A DNA stretch of 64,000 nucleotides from an uncultured Bacteroidaceae bacterium (GCA_905233765.1 CAJOCU010000004.1:62001-126000); one strand, 5' to 3'. Shown: positions 43,229 to 53,629, numbered from the stretch's first letter. The notes: a model not told the origin generated them from the letters alone. A program made the numbers and translations.

Positions 43229-45460
43229 ATGAAACGATTAGCTTTCTTTTTATTGGTCATAGCCTCCATGAGTTCCTGCAGAAAAGAACAAAAGCCTCTT
43301 ATCACGCGCAGCGACATACAACTAGAGAGCGACGTGATGACTCCTGAGGCACTCTGGGCCATGGGGCGCATCGGTTCCTACGATGTCAGCCCCGATGGCA
43401 GCCGCGTCGCATATCAGGTCACCTACTACAGTGTTGAGGAGAACCGCAGCAACACGGTTATTTATGTCCAGAACATCCCCAGACGAGAACAGGAAATTCT
43501 CCCCTTACTGGAAGATTTAGAGGGGGCCATTTTCCTTGGTCCCGGCAGCGATCCTGTCTGGCTCGACGACAACAAGATAGCCTTTGCCAGCAAGGGCGAA
43601 ATCTGGTCTATGAATGCCAAGGGGAAGTCACGCAAGCAACTCACCAAGACAGACGGCAACGTCGAAGGTTTCCTTTTCTCGCCCGACAAGAAGAAAGTCA
43701 TCGTCATCAAGTCCGTGCCCTTCCACGATATCATCAAGGAAAAGCCTGCCGACCTCCCCAAAGCCACGGGTATGGTCATCACCGACCTCATGTACCGCCA
43801 TTGGGATCACTATGTTGAGAGCATTCCGCATCCCTTCGTATATTCAGTGAGTGGCGACGGCACCACCCAGGAAGAGTTCGACATCCTCGAAGGCCAGCCC
43901 TTCGAATGTCCGATGGAGCCCTTCGGAGGTATTGAGCAGCTCGCATGGAGCCCCGACAGTAAATCAATTGCTTTCACCTGTCGCACCAAGACTGGCCTCG
44001 CCTACAGTATCTCCACCGATTCGGATATATTCCTTTTCAGTCCCACCCCCGATCCCTCCCGTGATGGAGTGTTCACCAATCTTTGCAAACCCGGCCTTGC
44101 GTTCGGCGCTTCTCCCGCTGAAGCCCCCACCATCGACCCCACCAAGTCCCTCCGCGACCAGCCCGTCAACGCGCCCGAGAACCTAGCCAACAACCCCGGT
44201 TATGACACCAATCCTAAGTTCTCACCAGACGGTCGTTATCTCGCCTGGCTCTCCATGGAGCGCGACGGCTACGAGAGCGACCGCCAACGGCTTTGCGTAT
44301 ATGAGCTTGCCACGGGCAAGAAACGTTACGTCACCGAGTCCTTCGACAGCAACGTTGACGATTTCGTCTGGGATGCCGACAGCTATACGTTATATTATAT
44401 AGGTGTCTGGCACGCCACCGAGAACCTCTATCGCACCAATCTCGACGGCCAGGTCACGCAGCTCACCAACGACCAAGCCGACTGGGGTAGTCTGCAAATG
44501 GCGGCCCCCCAGTCGTCCCCCGAGGGGGACACCGCACTCCTCATGGAGCGCCACGACTACTTCCACCCCGCCGACCTCTACCTGGTTCGTGTGCTCGGCG
44601 ATTCCGTCGCCGAGGTCACCCAGCTCACTCACGAGAACGACCACATCCTTTCCCAACTCGCCCCTGGTAGCTGCGAACCACGCTGGTGCAAGACCACCGA
44701 CGACAAGGATCTCCTCTACTGGGTCATCAAGCCCCCGCACTTCGACCCCTCGAAGAAATATCCTACTCTACTCTTCTGTGAGGGCGGCCCGCAGTCGCCC
44801 GTTTCGCAGTTCTGGAGCTACCGCTGGAATTTCTACATTATGGCGTCACAAGGCTATGTTATCATCGCCCCCAACCGCCGCGGCCTTCCCGGTTTCGGAA
44901 AAGAGTGGCTCGAAGAAATCTCCGGCGACTGGACTGGACATTGCATGAATGACTATCTTTCCGCCATCGACGATGCTTGTGATTCCCTGCCCTATATTGA
45001 CCGCGACCGTCTTGGTGCTGTCGGAGCCTCCTTCGGTGGTTTCAGCGTTTACTACCTTGCCGGGCACCACAACAAACGTTTTAAATGTTTCATCGCCCAC
45101 GACGGCGCCTTCAATCTGGAGGCTATGTACACCGAGACCGAGGAGAACTGGTTCTCCAATTGGGAATATGAAGATGCTTATTGGAACAAGGATCGTTCCG
45201 CTAATGCCGATCGCACTTACAGGAATTCGCCACATCTCTTCGTAGATCAGTGGGATACCCCCATTCTCTGTATCCATGGCGAGAAGGACTACCGCATCAA
45301 TTCCACCCAAGGCATGAGTGCTTTCAACGCCGCTCGCATGAAAGGCATCGAGGCGGAGCTGCTCCTCTACCCCGATGAAAACCACTGGGTGCTCAAGCCC
45401 CAAAACGGTATCCTTTGGCAGCGCACCTACTTCGAGTGGCTCGCGCGCTGGCTCAAATGA
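43229..45460 (+). CDS. S9 family peptidase (DPP-IV/prolyl oligopeptidase-like) lipoprotein
   Basis: 743 aa. Lipoprotein signal ending SMSSC (Cys about 14). N-terminal beta-propeller (about 30-450: GSYDVSPDGSRVAYQVTYYS; FSPDGRYLAWLSMERDG) and alpha/beta-hydrolase end: GASFGGFSVYY (nucleophile Ser near 601), CIHGEKDYRI (Asp) and PDENHWV (His). Cleaves dipeptides, often after Pro, from peptides in the periplasm. A Pro-rich insert around 270-320 starts with sequence like the palindromic element (TPDPSRDG). 8 bp after yidC. Confidence 0.92.
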   Translation: MKRLAFFLLVIASMSSCRKEQKPLITRSDIQLESDVMTPEALWAMGRIGSYDVSPDGSRVAYQVTYYSVEENRSNTVIYVQNIPRREQEILPLLEDLEGAIFLGPGSDPVWLDDNKIAFASKGEIWSMNAKGKSRKQLTKTDGNVEGFLFSPDKKKVIVIKSVPFHDIIKEKPADLPKATGMVITDLMYRHWDHYVESIPHPFVYSVSGDGTTQEEFDILEGQPFECPMEPFGGIEQLAWSPDSKSIAFTCRTKTGLAYSISTDSDIFLFSPTPDPSRDGVFTNLCKPGLAFGASPAEAPTIDPTKSLRDQPVNAPENLANNPGYDTNPKFSPDGRYLAWLSMERDGYESDRQRLCVYELATGKKRYVTESFDSNVDDFVWDADSYTLYYIGVWHATENLYRTNLDGQVTQLTNDQADWGSLQMAAPQSSPEGDTALLMERHDYFHPADLYLVRVLGDSVAEVTQLTHENDHILSQLAPGSCEPRWCKTTDDKDLLYWVIKPPHFDPSKKYPTLLFCEGGPQSPVSQFWSYRWNFYIMASQGYVIIAPNRRGLPGFGKEWLEEISGDWTGHCMNDYLSAIDDACDSLPYIDRDRLGAVGASFGGFSVYYLAGHHNKRFKCFIAHDGAFNLEAMYTETEENWFSNWEYEDAYWNKDRSANADRTYRNSPHLFVDQWDTPILCIHGEKDYRINSTQGMSAFNAARMKGIEAELLLYPDENHWVLKPQNGILWQRTYFEWLARWLK
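44041..44070 (+). repeat. Partial copy of the palindromic element in the S9 peptidase
   Basis: CCCACCCCCGATCCCTCCCG followed by TGATGGAG matches the first third of the yidC copy, then diverges. A second CCCCCGAGGGGG-type palindrome occurs at 44517-44528. Confidence 0.5.
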
Positions 45461-45497
45461 CCTTCGGACTGTCGTAATAACGTCATAACGAAAACAT

Positions 45498-45527
45498 AAA
45501 TTGTAAATCGCAAATCGTCAAATTGTA
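45498..45527 (+). repeat. Heptad-like array before the MFS gene
   Basis: AAATTGT, AAATCGC, AAATCGT, CAAATTGT; ends 1-2 bp before the start codon. Same size and place as the TAAAC arrays but a different sequence. Confidence 0.6.
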
Positions 45528-45528
45528 A

Positions 45529-47136
45529 ATGAAAAAGACTCTTCGCGACAGCGCCGCTATGCGCTGGACTGCCTTGCTGCTTTTGGCACTCGCCATGTTC
45601 TGCAGCTACATCTTCATGGATATCCTCTCCCCCATCAAGGACCTGATGCAGGAGACTCGTGGATGGGACTCCCTCGCCTTCGGCACCATGCAAGGTGCTG
45701 AGGTCTTCCTCAACGTGTTCGCCTTCTTCCTCATCTTCGCCGGAATCATCCTTGACAAGATGGGAGTGCGCTTCACGGCCGTTCTCTCGGCTGTAGTCAT
45801 GCTCGTCGGCGCGCTCATCAAGTGGTACGCTGTCAGTGAAGCCTTCATCGGTAGCAGCCTTGAGACATGGTTCACCAACAACCTCAACTATATCCCTGTT
45901 TTCGACGAACTCGGTGTTTCCCCTTTCTATACAGGGATGCCCGCCTCAGCCAAATTCGCAGCCTGCGGCTTCATGATTTTCGGTTGCGGATGCGAGATGG
46001 CCGGTATCACTGTCTCACGCGGTATTGTCAAATGGTTTAAAGGGCGTGAGATGGCATTGGCGATGGGCTCTGAGATGGCATTGGCTCGTCTGGGCGTGGC
46101 TACGGTGATGATTTTCTCGCCTTTCTTCGCTCGCCTCGGTGGTGTCGTCAGCGTGAGCCGCAGCGTTGCCTTCGGTGTCGTCCTGCTGTGCATCGCACTC
46201 ATTATGACCATCGTCTATTTCTTCATGGACCAGAGACTCGATGCCCAAACAGGTGAGGCCGAAGAGAAGGATGATCCCTTCAAAATCAGTGACCTCGGCA
46301 AAATTCTCACCGACAGTGGCTTTTGGATTGTGGCCCTACTCTGCGTGCTCTACTACAGCGCCATCTTCCCCTTCCAGAAATATGCCGTGAATATGCTCCA
46401 GTGCAACCTCACGCTGACGGACCCCGCAGCAGATTCGTTCTGGGCCGGCAATAGCATCACCTACATACAGTATATCATTATGCTCGTTGTTGCCGCCGCT
46501 GGTTTTGCAAGTAACTTCCAGAAGAAAGCCGCTGCTAAGTACGGCCTGCTGTTCCTCTCCATCGGTTCTCTCGTTGTCTATTGCTATATGGGCTATATGC
46601 GTCAGAGCGCCGAAGCCATCTTCGCCGTCTTCCCCCTTTTGGCAGTCCTCATCACACCGATCCTCGGCAGCTATGTTGACCACAAGGGTAAGGCTGCCAC
46701 GATGCTCATCCTCGGCTCCCTGTTGCTCATCGCCTGCCACCTGACCTTCGCCTTTGTGCTGCCTGCCTTCAAGGGCAATGATGCAGGTGGTGTCATCGTC
46801 GCTTACCTGACCATTCTCGTCCTTGGGTCTTCCTTTTCGCTGGTGCCCGCCAGCCTATGGCCTAGTGTTCCCAAGCTCGTGGATGCTAAGGTCATCGGCT
46901 CCGCCTATGCCCTCATCTTCTGGATTCAGAACATCGGTCTGTGGCTCTTTCCCCTGCTCATCGGCAAAGTACTGAACGAGACAAACATTGGCGTCACTGA
47001 CCCGACACAGTACAACTATACGGCTCCCCTCGTGATGCTCGCTGCCCTTGGCGTCGCCGCCCTCCTACTCGGACTGATTCTGAAAGTGGTGGATAAAAAG
47101 AAAGGATTGGGTCTTGAAGAACCGAATATCAAGTAA
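45529..47136 (+). CDS. Major facilitator superfamily transporter
   Basis: 535 aa, with about 12 hydrophobic helices (for example WTALLLLALAMFCSYIFMDILS; VFLNVFAFFLIFAGIILDKMGVRF with the loop-2 type motif; IGLWLFPLLIGKVL near the end). A cytoplasmic central loop (about 235-265) is charged. Substrate unknown; no sugar- or drug-specific motif recognised. 68 bp after the peptidase, same strand; perhaps takes up peptide breakdown products, but that is a guess. Confidence 0.85.
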   Translation: MKKTLRDSAAMRWTALLLLALAMFCSYIFMDILSPIKDLMQETRGWDSLAFGTMQGAEVFLNVFAFFLIFAGIILDKMGVRFTAVLSAVVMLVGALIKWYAVSEAFIGSSLETWFTNNLNYIPVFDELGVSPFYTGMPASAKFAACGFMIFGCGCEMAGITVSRGIVKWFKGREMALAMGSEMALARLGVATVMIFSPFFARLGGVVSVSRSVAFGVVLLCIALIMTIVYFFMDQRLDAQTGEAEEKDDPFKISDLGKILTDSGFWIVALLCVLYYSAIFPFQKYAVNMLQCNLTLTDPAADSFWAGNSITYIQYIIMLVVAAAGFASNFQKKAAAKYGLLFLSIGSLVVYCYMGYMRQSAEAIFAVFPLLAVLITPILGSYVDHKGKAATMLILGSLLLIACHLTFAFVLPAFKGNDAGGVIVAYLTILVLGSSFSLVPASLWPSVPKLVDAKVIGSAYALIFWIQNIGLWLFPLLIGKVLNETNIGVTDPTQYNYTAPLVMLAALGVAALLLGLILKVVDKKKGLGLEEPNIK

Positions 47137-47185
47137 AAAGCGCATTTTTAACACTATAAAGATATCTTTATCAGAAAATAGTTCG

Positions 47186-47223
47186 TATCTTTGCGGCGCA
47201 AGGTTTGGCCTTGCGCCGCAAAA
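47186..47223 (+). promoter_or_regulatory. Promoter with a strong inverted repeat at the start point (CotH gene)
   Basis: -7 box TATCTTTG (47186-47193) runs into a perfect 14-bp inverted repeat, TTTGCGGCGCAAGG / CCTTGCGCCGCAAA (47190-47223). The expected start point falls inside it. The CotH start codon is 27 bp on. Confidence 0.65.
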
Positions 47224-47250
47224 CATTTATGAACTAACGAATCATACAAT

Positions 47251-50200
47251 ATGAAAAGATTTACCTTATCACTTCTTGTCACTGTCCTTTGCACACTTGT
47301 TCAGGCACAGTCATGGGTGGACATCACCAACAGCTATGTCACCAACCCCAACTTCAATGGCAACGCCGACGGCTGGAATGTCACCTTCAACTACAACACT
47401 TCTGACACCCGCGGCTACCAAAAAGAGAGCTATAGCAATGCCTCTGAAGGAATTCAGATTTCCGGTTTCCTGGAAGCATGGGCGGAGAACAACAGCAGTG
47501 TCCAATGGTATCATATGGCTCACCTGGGCGATGGTTATCTCTATCAGGAATTAGAAAATCTCCCCTCTGGCAAACTCCGTTTGGAAGCTGACGTCATTGC
47601 CGTTGACCAGAACCAAGGTAACAATCCCGTTACCGGCGCCTACCTGTTTATTGAAAACGAGGATGACCGAGCCGAGACAGAGATTCATACTAGCAATGCC
47701 TCTCCTGAGCATTTCAGCGTTGAGTTTGAGAATAAGGGAGAGATATCGTTCTTCCGCATCGGTATTTGCACGGAAAGCACCACCGCCAACTGGATTGCGA
47801 TGGACAACGTCAAGCTCTCATGGTACGGCACCCAAACCTATCCCTCCAGCATCACGCTCAGCACGACCTCCCTCTCCCTCAAGCAAGGACAGGTCGCACT
47901 ACTGACTGCCAACGTACTACCATCATCTGCCACAGACAAGAGTGTGACATGGTCCAGCAGTAACACCGCTATCGCCACTGTCTCCGCTAACGGACAGGTC
48001 TATGCCAAGGGCATCGGAACCGCCACCATCACCTGCACGTCCGTCTCCAAGCCCTCGGTCAAAAAGACCTGCGCCGTGACGATCACTGCCAACACCATCG
48101 CCGACAACCTGGATGAATCGAAGTGGGCCAATATAACAGGCTCCACCATCCAGAACCCCAACTTCGACAACAACCCTACATGGTACGGCGAATGGACCAT
48201 AAAAACCACCTGCCAGAACAATACCTACGACTACGGTGCTCAGGAGTTCTTCAATGGAACATCCGACATCTATCAGACCGTCATCGTTCCCGAGCCCGGG
48301 ATCTATCGTATTGGTGTTAAAGCATATTATCGTGCGGGTGACTATTCCTACAGTGGCTGGTCGCAATATAACAATGGCACCGAGGACATCACAGCCTTCC
48401 TCTATGCCAATGACTTTCAGACGCCGTTGCAGAGCGCCTATTCTGAGTATCTTTCCCAATCTGTGAGCGGCTTAAAAGCTATCTCCACCGACGAAGGTTA
48501 CCGATACTTCCCCAACAATATGAATACTGCCGTCAACAACTTCTTTGCAGACGGCAAGTACCAGAACTACATCATCGTGGAGGTCGGCGACGACTGCGAG
48601 CTCACCATCGGAATCCGCAACGAGAATGCGCTCTCTTCCAATTGGATTATCATGGATGACTGGACGCTGGAGCAGTATGGCGGCACCGAGGTTGCTGTAG
48701 AGAGCATCCAGGTCGATCCCACATCCCTCTCACTGGGAGTCGGTGACTATAGCTGGATTGACTATATTGTATTGCCTGACAATGCCAGTGACAAGAGCAT
48801 CACCGTCACAGCGAATCCCGCTGGAATCGTTTCTTTCAATGTGTATAGTGATTATATCTATGTTCAGGCATTGACCGGAGGAACTACAGAAATCACCTTT
48901 GCCTCCAAGAGCGACCCGTCCGTAAAGACTGTCGTTCCCGTCACTGTCACGGCTCCTGCCACAGGCATCACCCTGAACCGCACTACCGCAAGCCTGAAAG
49001 TCGATGAGAAACTGACGCTATCCGTTTCCTTGCAACCCAATTATAGCACCGACGATCCCGCTGTCACTTGGTCGAGCAGCGATAAGACCGTTGCCACCGT
49101 CAGCACTGCGGGCATCGTCACCGCCAAGAAAGCAGGAACGGCCACCATTACCGCCACCCTGAAGGCAAACACCGACTTGACGGCAACGTGTGAGGTAACG
49201 GTATATAACAAAGACGACATCGTCAAGGAGTGGCTTGACATGACGGAAAGCTTTGTCGACAATCCGTATTTTTCTGGCAGCACAAATGGTTGGGTCGTTA
49301 ACTATAACGGTTCAACATCGGAGAATTACGGATACCAAAGTGCTAACTATTCCAATAACGATGTATGGATCTCGAAGTTTGCAGAGACATGGAGGAACCA
49401 GAATAATTATTACAATCCATTGGGTGACGGTTCCATCTACCAGTTCATCACAGGGTTACCCACAGGCCATTACAAGCTGGAGGCCGACGTCATCGCGGTA
49501 TCGCAGAACTTTAGTTATAGGAATCCCGTCACAGGCGCCTATCTGTTCATCGCCAACAGTACCGAAGAGGCCCTAACAGAGGTGGCCACGGGCAATGGTG
49601 CTCCAGAACATTTCAGTGTGGAGTTCGATACCGACGAAACAGATCTCACCATTGGCGTGCGCACGGAAAACACTACCGCCAACTGGCTCGCCTTCGACAA
49701 TGTGAAACTCCAATGGTACGGCACCGAGGTCAAGGCCACGAGCCTTTCGCTCAATACGACCAGCAAAGAGTTGGTCCAGGGCGAGACCTTGCAACTGATT
49801 CCCACCCTCACACCTGAAAACACCACTTTCAAGACCTGCTATTTCGAGAGTAGCAACACAGCATGTGTGACTGTTGACGCGAATGGACTCGTTACGGCAG
49901 TGAAGCCAGGCATGAGCACCATCACGGTGACCACCAAGAGCAACGATGCGCTTAGCGCCACTTGCATCATCACGGTAGGAGCCAACGAAGTAAGTGCTAA
50001 TGCAGTTATCATCAACGAGGTACAGCAGGCCAATGTCGATATGTTCGTCGATCCGTCATTCAACTATGGTGGATGGGTTGAGCTTTATAATAGCACGAAT
50101 CAATCCGTCACCCTCAATGGTCTATACATCTCCGATGATCCCAGCGAGCCGAAGAAATTCGCACTCTCGAGCGCGTTCCATGGTGCTGTTCCAGCTAAAG

Positions 50201-53200
50201 GTTTCTGTACCCTATGGTTCGACCACTATTCCTGGTGGTCCCTTAAGATGGTTGACCTCAAACTCGACTGCGACGGTGGCGTCATCCTGATCGCCAACGA
50301 GGAAGGAACGATACTCTCCCGTCTCGACTACCCACCAGCCATCACGCGTACCTCCTATGCCCGCAAAACAAATGGTGGCAGCGAATGGGGCTACACCGAC
50401 CAGCCCACACCCGGAGCATCCAATACGACCTCTAAGTTCGCCGAGGTCCGTCTGGCAGCGCCCGAAATCGACACCGACGGCTGCCTCTTCGACGGAACAC
50501 TCCTGGCACAGGTCACCAATATCCCCGCCGGAGCCACCCTCCGCTACACCCTCGATGGCAGCACGCCGACGCTCAAGAACGGCCTGACCAGCGACGACGG
50601 TCTCTTCTCCTTCGATGCTACCGCCATCCTGCGCCTTCGTTACTTCCAGGACGGCTACCTCGCCAGCCCCGTCACCACACGCTCCTACATACATAATCAA
50701 TATGATGACGATGGGAATAAGGTGGTTTACACGCTACCCATCATATCCCTTGTCTCAGACAACAAGCACCTTTATGGCGATGAATTGGGCATCTTCGTCC
50801 AAGGCACCAACGGTCGCCCCGGCAATGGCAAGAATTATGCCTGCAACTGGAATATGGACTGGGACCGTCCAGCGAATATCGAGTACTTCACTGAGGAGGG
50901 TCAGGCCACTATCAGCCAGGAAGTAAGCATCGAGGCCTCTGGTGGTTGGAGCCGCGCCTGGTATCCCCACTCCTTCAACATCAAGGCCAACAAGATCTAC
51001 GAGGGGAACAACCGCATGGACTACCAGTTCTTCGAGAACAAGCCCTACCTACGCCACAAGGCCCTGAAAGTGCGAAATGGTGGCAACAACGTGCAAGACA
51101 ACGGTTCCGGACGTATCAAAGACGGTGCCATCCAAACCATCGTGGCCTCCTCAGGTCTTTATGTCGAGACACAAAGCTACAAGCCTGTCCACGTGTTCCA
51201 CAATGGAGCATACATTGGCGTTGAGAATTTGCGCGAACCCAATAACAAGAGCTACGCAGACGCCAACTACGGCATCGACACCGACGAGCAGGACCAGTGG
51301 AAGATGTCACCCGACAGCAACTACGTGCAGCAGGCTGGCACTAAGGATGTCTTCGACCAATGGTACACCCTCGCGCAGAACGCCAACGACGCCCTTGCCT
51401 ATGAGCAAATCAAACAGATTGTCGATATCGAGGAATATGCCAACTACATGGCCGTAGAACTATACCTTGGCGGTCACGACTGGCCAAAGAACAATATCAA
51501 AGGCTTCCGCGAGCGCTCTGAAGGTTTGGCGAACAGCCGCTTCCGTCATGTCCTCTTCGACCTCGATGCAGCTTTCGCATCTGGCAGCCCGTTTGATTGG
51601 TTCGAGAGCACCCAGACATGGACCTTCGACCCACTTTATGGAGAACTGGTTCTTGCGAAATACGGTTCCCGCATCACGGATGAAATAGAGTTCGTCACCA
51701 TCTTCAAGAACATGCTCAAAAACGAAGAGTTCAAGAAACAGTTCATTGATCAATTCTGTCTTGTGGTGGGCAGCGTCTTCGAGCCCAACCGCTCGAAAGA
51801 GATCATCAATGAGATTGTCGCCCGCGTCAACCCAGCCATGGCATTGGAAGAGCGCTCCGCGAACTCCACCGGCTCCCATCTGATCAATAATATCACAACA
51901 TCCCGTCAATCATCCAGCTACACCTATCTCAATAATTTCATGAGTTACGGCACATCACTGCAGGTCACCCTTGCATCCAATATTAGCGAGGCCCGCCTAT
52001 TGGTCAACGACCTGCAGGTGCCCACGAATAAATTCTCCGGCCGACTCTATCCCCCCATCACTCTGAAAGCATCTGCACCCGCAGGCTATCAGTTCCTGGG
52101 CTGGCAGAGCAGCAAGGGAGGCTCCAATTCTACAAGCCTCTTTACGAAGGGTAGCAGTTGGAGCTACTACGACCAAGGTTCACTCGATGGAGAAGGATGG
52201 ACGGCCAAGGACTACAGTGGAACTTGGTCCTCCGGAAATGCGCCACTCGGCTACGATACCGGCAACGCAACCAAGGCTGCAGCCTACAACACCACACTCA
52301 GCTATGGGAGCAACTCAAGCAACAAGTATCCCACCTACTACTTCCGCAAGCAAGTGAACCTCTCCACCGCTCCACAAAGCGATGAGACGTTCACCCTTGA
52401 CTGGATAGCCGACGACGGGTTTGTTGTCTATGTCAATGGCACCGAGGCCGGACGCTTCCTCATGGACAAGACACCTAATCCCACCTTCAATAGCTTCGCT
52501 GATACCTATGCCAATGCCAATCCAGAATCCGGACAGATGAGCCTCAGCGCCTCTCTCTTCCAAAAAGGCAACAACGTCATCGCCGTGGAGCTCCACAATA
52601 ACAGCGCCTCCTCAACCGATGTTTATTGGGATGCCGGACTCACATACGCCAAGAAAGGAGATGCTGGCAGCTACGTATGCTACGATGAGAGCTTCACCAT
52701 CCCGACGGATGTCTCGAGTGTCACCTATACAGCAGTCTATGACCGTCTCAACGATAACGCCGACGACGCCTGGGATGCACATCCCATTAAGATCAACGAG
52801 GTGAGCGCCGCCAACGAGATTTTTGTCAACGACTACTTTAAGAAGAACGACTGGATCGAACTCTACAACACCACTGACCAGGACTACGACGTCAACGGAA
52901 TGTACCTCTCCGACAATCTCTCGAAACCCGAGAAGTTCCAGATTATCGATGACGGAACCTGCTCCACGGTCATCCCCGCCCACGGACACCTCGTCATTTG
53001 GTGTGATACGCTTCAAAACGTGAGCCAGCTCCACGCTAACTTCAAGCTGACCAACAAGGAAAAGGATAAGAGGAATGTCCTGTTGACAGCCGCCGACAAG
53101 AGTTGGGCTGACACGCTCTCCTACTGCGTACATACTGGCTACCAGAGTGTGGGACTCTTCCCCGACGGCAGCAGCAACGTCTATGTCATGAACCGCCCCA

Positions 53201-53517
53201 CCATCGGACAAACCAACGTCTTGACCACGGCAGCACTCTCCTACGAAGAGCCCAAGATAGAGCCGCAGCCTATACCTGATACGATCGAAGGAGTTGATGA
53301 CACCGACATGGCTCTCCATTACAAGAACAGAGCACTCACGCTTGAAGGTGTTCCCTATGCCCGTGTTGATATCTACAATACGAGTGGCCAGCTCGTGATG
53401 ACAGCACGTCTGAATGCTGCCACATCGCTGAGCCTCGCCAACCTGCCACAAGGGATCTATGTAGCGACGGCCAAGACCGACGACGATCAAGTAACGCTGA
53501 AATTCAGTCATCAATAA
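47251..53517 (+). CDS. Very large secreted CotH-kinase protein with Ig-like, lamin-tail and T9SS sorting domains
   Basis: 2088 aa. Signal peptide 1-19 (VTVLCTLVQA). Then repeated beta-sandwich carbohydrate-binding-like units near 20-195, 283-475 and 667-835 (VTGAYLFIENEDD, VTGAYLFIANSTEE), separated by Big_2-type Ig domains (ITLSTTSLSLKQGQ, VTWSSSNTAIATVSANG; four or five copies to about 920). A lamin-tail domain at about 918-1050 (VIINEVQQANVDMFVD), a chitobiase-like strand domain (YTLDGSTPTLK), a CotH kinase domain at about 1157-1560 (RHVLFDLDAAFASG), a second lamin-tail at about 1846, and a T9SS-type C-terminal sorting domain (ARVDIYNTSGQLVM). Likely exported to the cell surface. Substrate of the kinase unknown. 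Confidence 0.85.
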   Translation: MKRFTLSLLVTVLCTLVQAQSWVDITNSYVTNPNFNGNADGWNVTFNYNTSDTRGYQKESYSNASEGIQISGFLEAWAENNSSVQWYHMAHLGDGYLYQELENLPSGKLRLEADVIAVDQNQGNNPVTGAYLFIENEDDRAETEIHTSNASPEHFSVEFENKGEISFFRIGICTESTTANWIAMDNVKLSWYGTQTYPSSITLSTTSLSLKQGQVALLTANVLPSSATDKSVTWSSSNTAIATVSANGQVYAKGIGTATITCTSVSKPSVKKTCAVTITANTIADNLDESKWANITGSTIQNPNFDNNPTWYGEWTIKTTCQNNTYDYGAQEFFNGTSDIYQTVIVPEPGIYRIGVKAYYRAGDYSYSGWSQYNNGTEDITAFLYANDFQTPLQSAYSEYLSQSVSGLKAISTDEGYRYFPNNMNTAVNNFFADGKYQNYIIVEVGDDCELTIGIRNENALSSNWIIMDDWTLEQYGGTEVAVESIQVDPTSLSLGVGDYSWIDYIVLPDNASDKSITVTANPAGIVSFNVYSDYIYVQALTGGTTEITFASKSDPSVKTVVPVTVTAPATGITLNRTTASLKVDEKLTLSVSLQPNYSTDDPAVTWSSSDKTVATVSTAGIVTAKKAGTATITATLKANTDLTATCEVTVYNKDDIVKEWLDMTESFVDNPYFSGSTNGWVVNYNGSTSENYGYQSANYSNNDVWISKFAETWRNQNNYYNPLGDGSIYQFITGLPTGHYKLEADVIAVSQNFSYRNPVTGAYLFIANSTEEALTEVATGNGAPEHFSVEFDTDETDLTIGVRTENTTANWLAFDNVKLQWYGTEVKATSLSLNTTSKELVQGETLQLIPTLTPENTTFKTCYFESSNTACVTVDANGLVTAVKPGMSTITVTTKSNDALSATCIITVGANEVSANAVIINEVQQANVDMFVDPSFNYGGWVELYNSTNQSVTLNGLYISDDPSEPKKFALSSAFHGAVPAKGFCTLWFDHYSWWSLKMVDLKLDCDGGVILIANEEGTILSRLDYPPAITRTSYARKTNGGSEWGYTDQPTPGASNTTSKFAEVRLAAPEIDTDGCLFDGTLLAQVTNIPAGATLRYTLDGSTPTLKNGLTSDDGLFSFDATAILRLRYFQDGYLASPVTTRSYIHNQYDDDGNKVVYTLPIISLVSDNKHLYGDELGIFVQGTNGRPGNGKNYACNWNMDWDRPANIEYFTEEGQATISQEVSIEASGGWSRAWYPHSFNIKANKIYEGNNRMDYQFFENKPYLRHKALKVRNGGNNVQDNGSGRIKDGAIQTIVASSGLYVETQSYKPVHVFHNGAYIGVENLREPNNKSYADANYGIDTDEQDQWKMSPDSNYVQQAGTKDVFDQWYTLAQNANDALAYEQIKQIVDIEEYANYMAVELYLGGHDWPKNNIKGFRERSEGLANSRFRHVLFDLDAAFASGSPFDWFESTQTWTFDPLYGELVLAKYGSRITDEIEFVTIFKNMLKNEEFKKQFIDQFCLVVGSVFEPNRSKEIINEIVARVNPAMALEERSANSTGSHLINNITTSRQSSSYTYLNNFMSYGTSLQVTLASNISEARLLVNDLQVPTNKFSGRLYPPITLKASAPAGYQFLGWQSSKGGSNSTSLFTKGSSWSYYDQGSLDGEGWTAKDYSGTWSSGNAPLGYDTGNATKAAAYNTTLSYGSNSSNKYPTYYFRKQVNLSTAPQSDETFTLDWIADDGFVVYVNGTEAGRFLMDKTPNPTFNSFADTYANANPESGQMSLSASLFQKGNNVIAVELHNNSASSTDVYWDAGLTYAKKGDAGSYVCYDESFTIPTDVSSVTYTAVYDRLNDNADDAWDAHPIKINEVSAANEIFVNDYFKKNDWIELYNTTDQDYDVNGMYLSDNLSKPEKFQIIDDGTCSTVIPAHGHLVIWCDTLQNVSQLHANFKLTNKEKDKRNVLLTAADKSWADTLSYCVHTGYQSVGLFPDGSSNVYVMNRPTIGQTNVLTTAALSYEEPKIEPQPIPDTIEGVDDTDMALHYKNRALTLEGVPYARVDIYNTSGQLVMTARLNAATSLSLANLPQGIYVATAKTDDDQVTLKFSHQ

Positions 53518-53587
53518 TCGTGAGGCAAAATTGGCGAAAAAGCGTGTTAAAAAATATTAATAAAGGAGAATTATCATAGAAATGAAG

Positions 53588-53595
53588 TATCTTTG
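53588..53595 (+). promoter_or_regulatory. -7 box of the YjbH-like gene
   Basis: TATCTTTG, 35 bp before the start codon. Confidence 0.5.
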
Positions 53596-53629
53596 CGCCG
53601 ATTAATGGTGTTTAGGATCTCTTAAAGAG

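Noticed and set aside
52612-53514. 300-aa minus-strand ORF opposite the CotH gene end
   Set aside because: The plus frame holds the lamin-tail and sorting domains; the minus ORF has no recognisable features.
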